Shown here one piece after another: positions 6,510-8,574 of a stretch of 8,574 nt of DNA (the stretch's first letter is position 1; every line of letters begins with the position of its first letter). Source of the DNA: an uncultured Lachnospiraceae bacterium (GTDB lineage: Bacteria > Bacillota > Clostridia > Lachnospirales > Lachnospiraceae). The position numbers and the translations under genes were made by a program. Under the pieces are notes generated by a model. It made no database searches and was not told the origin of the DNA. It saw only the letters and a list, made by a program, of their open reading frames with translations. The DNA lies in NCBI GenBank assembly GCA_902796375.1, contig CADBOW010000071.1:1-8574 (forward strand), written 5' to 3'.

Positions 6510-6526
6510 TGAAACAACCGATTTCA
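6510..6526. repeat. Short inverted repeat TGAAA-N7-TTTCA
   Basis: TGAAA (6510-6514) and TTTCA (6522-6526) form a perfect 5-bp inverted repeat with a 7-nt spacer, immediately upstream of the weak -35 of the acylphosphatase promoter. It could be a protein-binding site, but arms this short can arise by chance. Confidence 0.3.
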
Positions 6527-6540
6527 TCCCATGCTCCTCT

Positions 6541-6562
6541 GATTCCTGCGGGATTCCTGCGG
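6541..6562. repeat. Perfect 11-bp tandem direct repeat
   Basis: GATTCCTGCGG is present at 6541-6551 and again, without a gap, at 6552-6562. The second copy ends 15 bp before the -35 box of the nuoE promoter. The 11-bp period is close to one turn of B-DNA, so both copies would face the same side of the helix. That placement suits an activator site, but simple slippage duplication would look the same. Confidence 0.9.
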
Positions 6563-6577
6563 CCTTCGCAATTCTCC

Positions 6578-6606
6578 TTGTGAATTCCCGTCAGTTTTGA
6601 TATGAT
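6578..6606 (+). promoter_or_regulatory. Strong sigma-A-type promoter for the nuoE-nuoF operon
   Basis: TTGTGA (6578-6583), a 17-bp spacer and TATGAT (6601-6606), with TGA directly before the -10 box as an extended -10 element. Transcription should begin near 6613, giving a leader of about 31 nt before the ATG at 6644. A short inverted repeat, AATTC (6570-6574) and GAATT (6582-6586), straddles the -35 box and could be an operator. TTGTGAA also matches one half of the published Rex operator consensus, but the other half is not present. Confidence 0.75.
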
Positions 6607-6630
6607 AGAAGAGTCTAATCACTATATTTC

Positions 6631-6638
6631 AGGAGGAG
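6631..6638 (+). promoter_or_regulatory. Ribosome binding site fixing the nuoE start
   Basis: AGGAGGAG lies 5 nt before the ATG at 6644-6646. This near-perfect Shine-Dalgarno selects that start over the in-frame ATG at 6602, which overlaps the -10 box and cannot be in the mRNA. Confidence 0.9.
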
Positions 6639-6643
6639 TACAT

Positions 6644-7144
6644 ATGGGGAAGCTGCAACCGAATGCGGAAGCTCAGATCCGCGAGATCTGTGCCCGTTAC
6701 AAGGATGAAAAAACGCCTCTTATGATGATCCTCAGCGATATCCAGAACGAGTATGGATATATCCCGCTGGAGGTTCAGGAGGTAGTTTCGGAAGAAACCG
6801 GCATTTCCGTTGCCGAAATCTACGGAGTCGTTACTTTCTATTCATTTTTCTCATTAAAGCCAAAAGGAAAATATGTCATCGGATGCTGTCTGGGTACCGC
6901 CTGCTATGTCAAGGGTGCGCAGCAGGTCATCGACAAGTTCTCCGAGCAGCTGGGTATCGGACCCGGCCAGACCACGGAAGACGGTCTGTTCACCATAGAT
7001 GCGCTTCGCTGCATCGGCGCCTGCGGTATCGCCCCGGCCGTAAGTATCAACGGCAAGGTATACCCGAAGGTGTCTGTTTCGGATGTTCATAATATTGTGG
7101 CTTCCTATCAGGATGCTGAACATGCAGGGGAGGTGATCGTATGA
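6644..7144 (+). CDS. nuoE: NuoE-like [2Fe-2S] subunit (HndA/HydC type)
   Basis: A 166-residue protein matching the 24-kDa (NuoE) family. A helical N-terminal part (about 1-70, with ILSDIQNEYGYIP and VAEIYGVVTFYSFF) precedes a thioredoxin-like [2Fe-2S] domain. The ligand pattern is Cys82 and Cys87 (CLGTAC), then Cys123 and Cys127 (CIGAC). This is the conserved Cx4C...Cx3C arrangement, so the cluster site is intact. In soluble clostridial enzymes this subunit partners a NuoF-like flavoprotein to pass electrons between NAD(P)H and a hydrogenase or related catalytic subunit. It overlaps the next gene by ATGA (7141-7144), indicating translational coupling and fixed stoichiometry. No membrane complex I genes are seen, so a soluble hydrogenase (HndA or HydC) is more likely than respiratory complex I; the deciding genes lie beyond the window. 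Confidence 0.9.
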   Translation: MGKLQPNAEAQIREICARYKDEKTPLMMILSDIQNEYGYIPLEVQEVVSEETGISVAEIYGVVTFYSFFSLKPKGKYVIGCCLGTACYVKGAQQVIDKFSEQLGIGPGQTTEDGLFTIDALRCIGACGIAPAVSINGKVYPKVSVSDVHNIVASYQDAEHAGEVIV

Positions 7145-8574
7145 GTGAGATCGCAAAAATCACTACCGCGGAAGCTTTACAGGAAACCGTTGCTGCATGT
7201 ACCAAAGCCATGGATGACAAGTTCAGCGGCGCCGACGGAAAAAGACATATCGTTCTCTGCGGTGGAACCGGCTGTCTGTCCAACAATTCCATGGACATCA
7301 AGAAGCGCTTCGAGGAGAAGCTGGCAAAGAAAGGACTTACGGACAAGGTTACAGTGAACCTTGTAGGCTGCTTCGGCTTCTGCTCCCAGGGTCCCTTCGT
7401 AAAGATCTATCCGGAGGATACCCTCTATCGTCTGGTTAAGCTCGAGGATGTGGATGAGATCATCCATACCGACATCATGAATAATTCCGTTGTATACCGT
7501 CTGCTTTATGAGGATACCGCCACCGGAGAAAAGGTAACCAAGCAGGAGGATATCAACTTCTATAAGAAGCAGCGCCGCGTGGCACTGCACAACTGTGGCG
7601 AGATCAATCCGGAAGAGATCTCCGAGGCACTGGGTGCCGGTGCATTCAAGGGTCTGTCCCGTGCACTTTCCATGACGCCCCAGGAGGTGATCGACGAGGT
7701 TCTGGCCTCCGGTATCCGCGGGCGCGGTGGTGCCGGTTTCCCCTCCGGAAGGAAATGGCAGTTTGCTCGTAATGTGGAAAGCGAAGAGAAATATGTAGTC
7801 TGCAACGGTGACGAGGGTGATCCGGGTGCATTTATGGACCGAAGCATCCTGGAAGGAAATCCCCTGGCCGTGATCGAAGGCATGATGATCGCAGGCTACG
7901 CCATCGGTGCAAAGGAAGGCTACTTCTATGTACGTGCCGAGTATCCTATCGCCGTAAACCGTCTCCGGAATGCAATCAAGCAGGCACGTGAGGCCGGTCT
8001 TCTGGGTAAGAATATCCTGGGAACCGACTTCTCCTTCGATTGTCATCTCCGCCTGGGCGCAGGTGCTTTCGTCTGCGGCGAGGAGACCGCCCTTCTGAAC
8101 TCCATCGAGGGTAAGCGGGGTATGCCCCGTCCCCGTCCGCCATTCCCGGCGGTCAAGGGTCTCTGGGAGAAGCCCACGATCATCAACAATGTAGAAACAC
8201 TGGCATGTATCCCCTTCATCCTGCGGGAAGGTGCTGAAGAATTTGCAAAGGTAGGAACCGAGAATTCCAAGGGAACCAAGGTATTCGCTCTGGGCGGAAA
8301 GGTCAACAACGTAGGCCTGGTTGAGGTTCCCATGGGAACCACGCTGCGTGAGCTGATCTATGACATCGGCGGCGGCATCCCGGGAGATAAGAAGTTTAAG
8401 GCGATCCAGACCGGCGGACCCTCCGGCGGCTGTCTCACCGAGAAGTATCTGGACGAGCCCATTGACTTCGATAACCTGGTTGCAAAGGGCTCCATGATGG
8501 GATCCGGCGGCGCCATCGTTATGGACGAGGACAACTGTATGGTTGACGTAGCCAAGTTCTACATGGAGTTCATC
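7141..8574 (+). CDS. nuoF: NuoF-like NAD(P)H/FMN-binding subunit (HndC/HydB type), 3'-truncated
   Basis: 478 residues are visible and the frame is still open at the window end. An N-terminal thioredoxin-like [2Fe-2S] domain has Cys40 and Cys45 (CGGTGC) and Cys77 and Cys81 (CFGFC); this fused domain is typical of hydrogenase-type NuoF proteins and absent from ordinary complex I NuoF. The NuoF core follows: the FMN/NADH loop GRGGAGFPSGRKW (194-206), CNGDEGDPGAFMDR (221-234), GAGAFVCGEETALLNSIEG (306-324) with GMPRPRPPFP (327-336), then the SLBB-like part (GKVNNVGLVEVPMGTTLREL) and GGPSGGC (425-431). The C-terminal [4Fe-4S] cysteines and any ferredoxin-like domain, expected in the roughly 600-residue relatives, lie outside. 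It oxidises or reduces NAD(P)(H) through FMN. Start ATG at 7141 overlaps the nuoE stop; the GAGG at 7130-7133 is a usable ribosome site. Confidence 0.9.
   Translation, partial: MSEIAKITTAEALQETVAACTKAMDDKFSGADGKRHIVLCGGTGCLSNNSMDIKKRFEEKLAKKGLTDKVTVNLVGCFGFCSQGPFVKIYPEDTLYRLVKLEDVDEIIHTDIMNNSVVYRLLYEDTATGEKVTKQEDINFYKKQRRVALHNCGEINPEEISEALGAGAFKGLSRALSMTPQEVIDEVLASGIRGRGGAGFPSGRKWQFARNVESEEKYVVCNGDEGDPGAFMDRSILEGNPLAVIEGMMIAGYAIGAKEGYFYVRAEYPIAVNRLRNAIKQAREAGLLGKNILGTDFSFDCHLRLGAGAFVCGEETALLNSIEGKRGMPRPRPPFPAVKGLWEKPTIINNVETLACIPFILREGAEEFAKVGTENSKGTKVFALGGKVNNVGLVEVPMGTTLRELIYDIGGGIPGDKKFKAIQTGGPSGGCLTEKYLDEPIDFDNLVAKGSMMGSGGAIVMDEDNCMVDVAKFYMEFI

Noticed and set aside
6401..6517. 39-residue N-terminal extension of the acylphosphatase
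   Set aside because: It crosses the extended -10 promoter element, is arginine-rich and would add length unknown in this compact family.
6602..6643. Earlier nuoE start at 6602
   Set aside because: This ATG lies within the -10 box, so it would not be transcribed. AGGAGGAG clearly serves the ATG at 6644.
7177..8046. 289-codon open frame on the minus strand opposite nuoF
   Set aside because: It lies wholly inside the well-recognised nuoF coding region, has no ribosome site and shows no recognisable family. It is a by-product of codon use on the real strand.
1..8574. Search for tRNA, rRNA, CRISPR arrays, insertion sequences or phage genes
   Set aside because: No spaced repeats, transposase motifs, terminal inverted repeats or tRNA-like cloverleaf sequences were noticed by eye.

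Overview
The window looks like the chromosome of an anaerobic Firmicute, most likely a gut-type clostridium (Lachnospiraceae/Oscillospiraceae-like). This is inferred from strong AGGAGG-type ribosome binding sites, sigma-A-like promoters, a SpoVK/CbbX-type AAA ATPase tail, DegV and YitT family proteins, and NuoE/NuoF-type subunits of the kind found in clostridial NAD-linked [FeFe] hydrogenases. The species cannot be named from sequence alone.

Layout: (1) 3-305 (+) is the C-terminal end of an AAA+ ATPase. (2) 352-402 is a perfect 22-bp inverted repeat with internal A/T tracts. It lies between two convergent genes and looks like a bidirectional intrinsic terminator. (3) 402-6039 is a six-gene minus-strand operon, in transcription order: AMP-forming acyl-activating enzyme, YitT membrane protein, DegV/FakB-like fatty-acid-binding protein, long GNAT-fold acyltransferase-like protein, acyl carrier protein, PAP2-type membrane phosphatase/phosphotransferase. 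A sigma-A-like promoter (6087-6115) sits just upstream. (4) 6119-6400 (-) is a small acylphosphatase with its own candidate promoter. (5) 6486-6643 is an intergenic region with a tandem 11-bp repeat and a near-consensus promoter on the plus strand. (6) 6644-8574 (+) are NuoE-like and NuoF-like genes joined by an ATGA overlap, the second cut by the window end. They are probably the diaphorase part of a soluble NAD(P)-linked, possibly electron-bifurcating, hydrogenase.

The most interesting part is the six-gene operon. It brings together a fatty-acid binder, an enzyme that can activate fatty acids, a carrier protein, a candidate N-acyltransferase and a polytopic PAP2 enzyme whose visible catalytic motifs resemble lipid phosphotransferases. 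These could form a route from fatty acid to acyl-ACP to an N-acylated (amino- or sphingolipid-like) product with head-group processing at the membrane. The gene content is seen directly; the pathway is inference. No serine palmitoyltransferase or other backbone-forming enzyme lies in the window.
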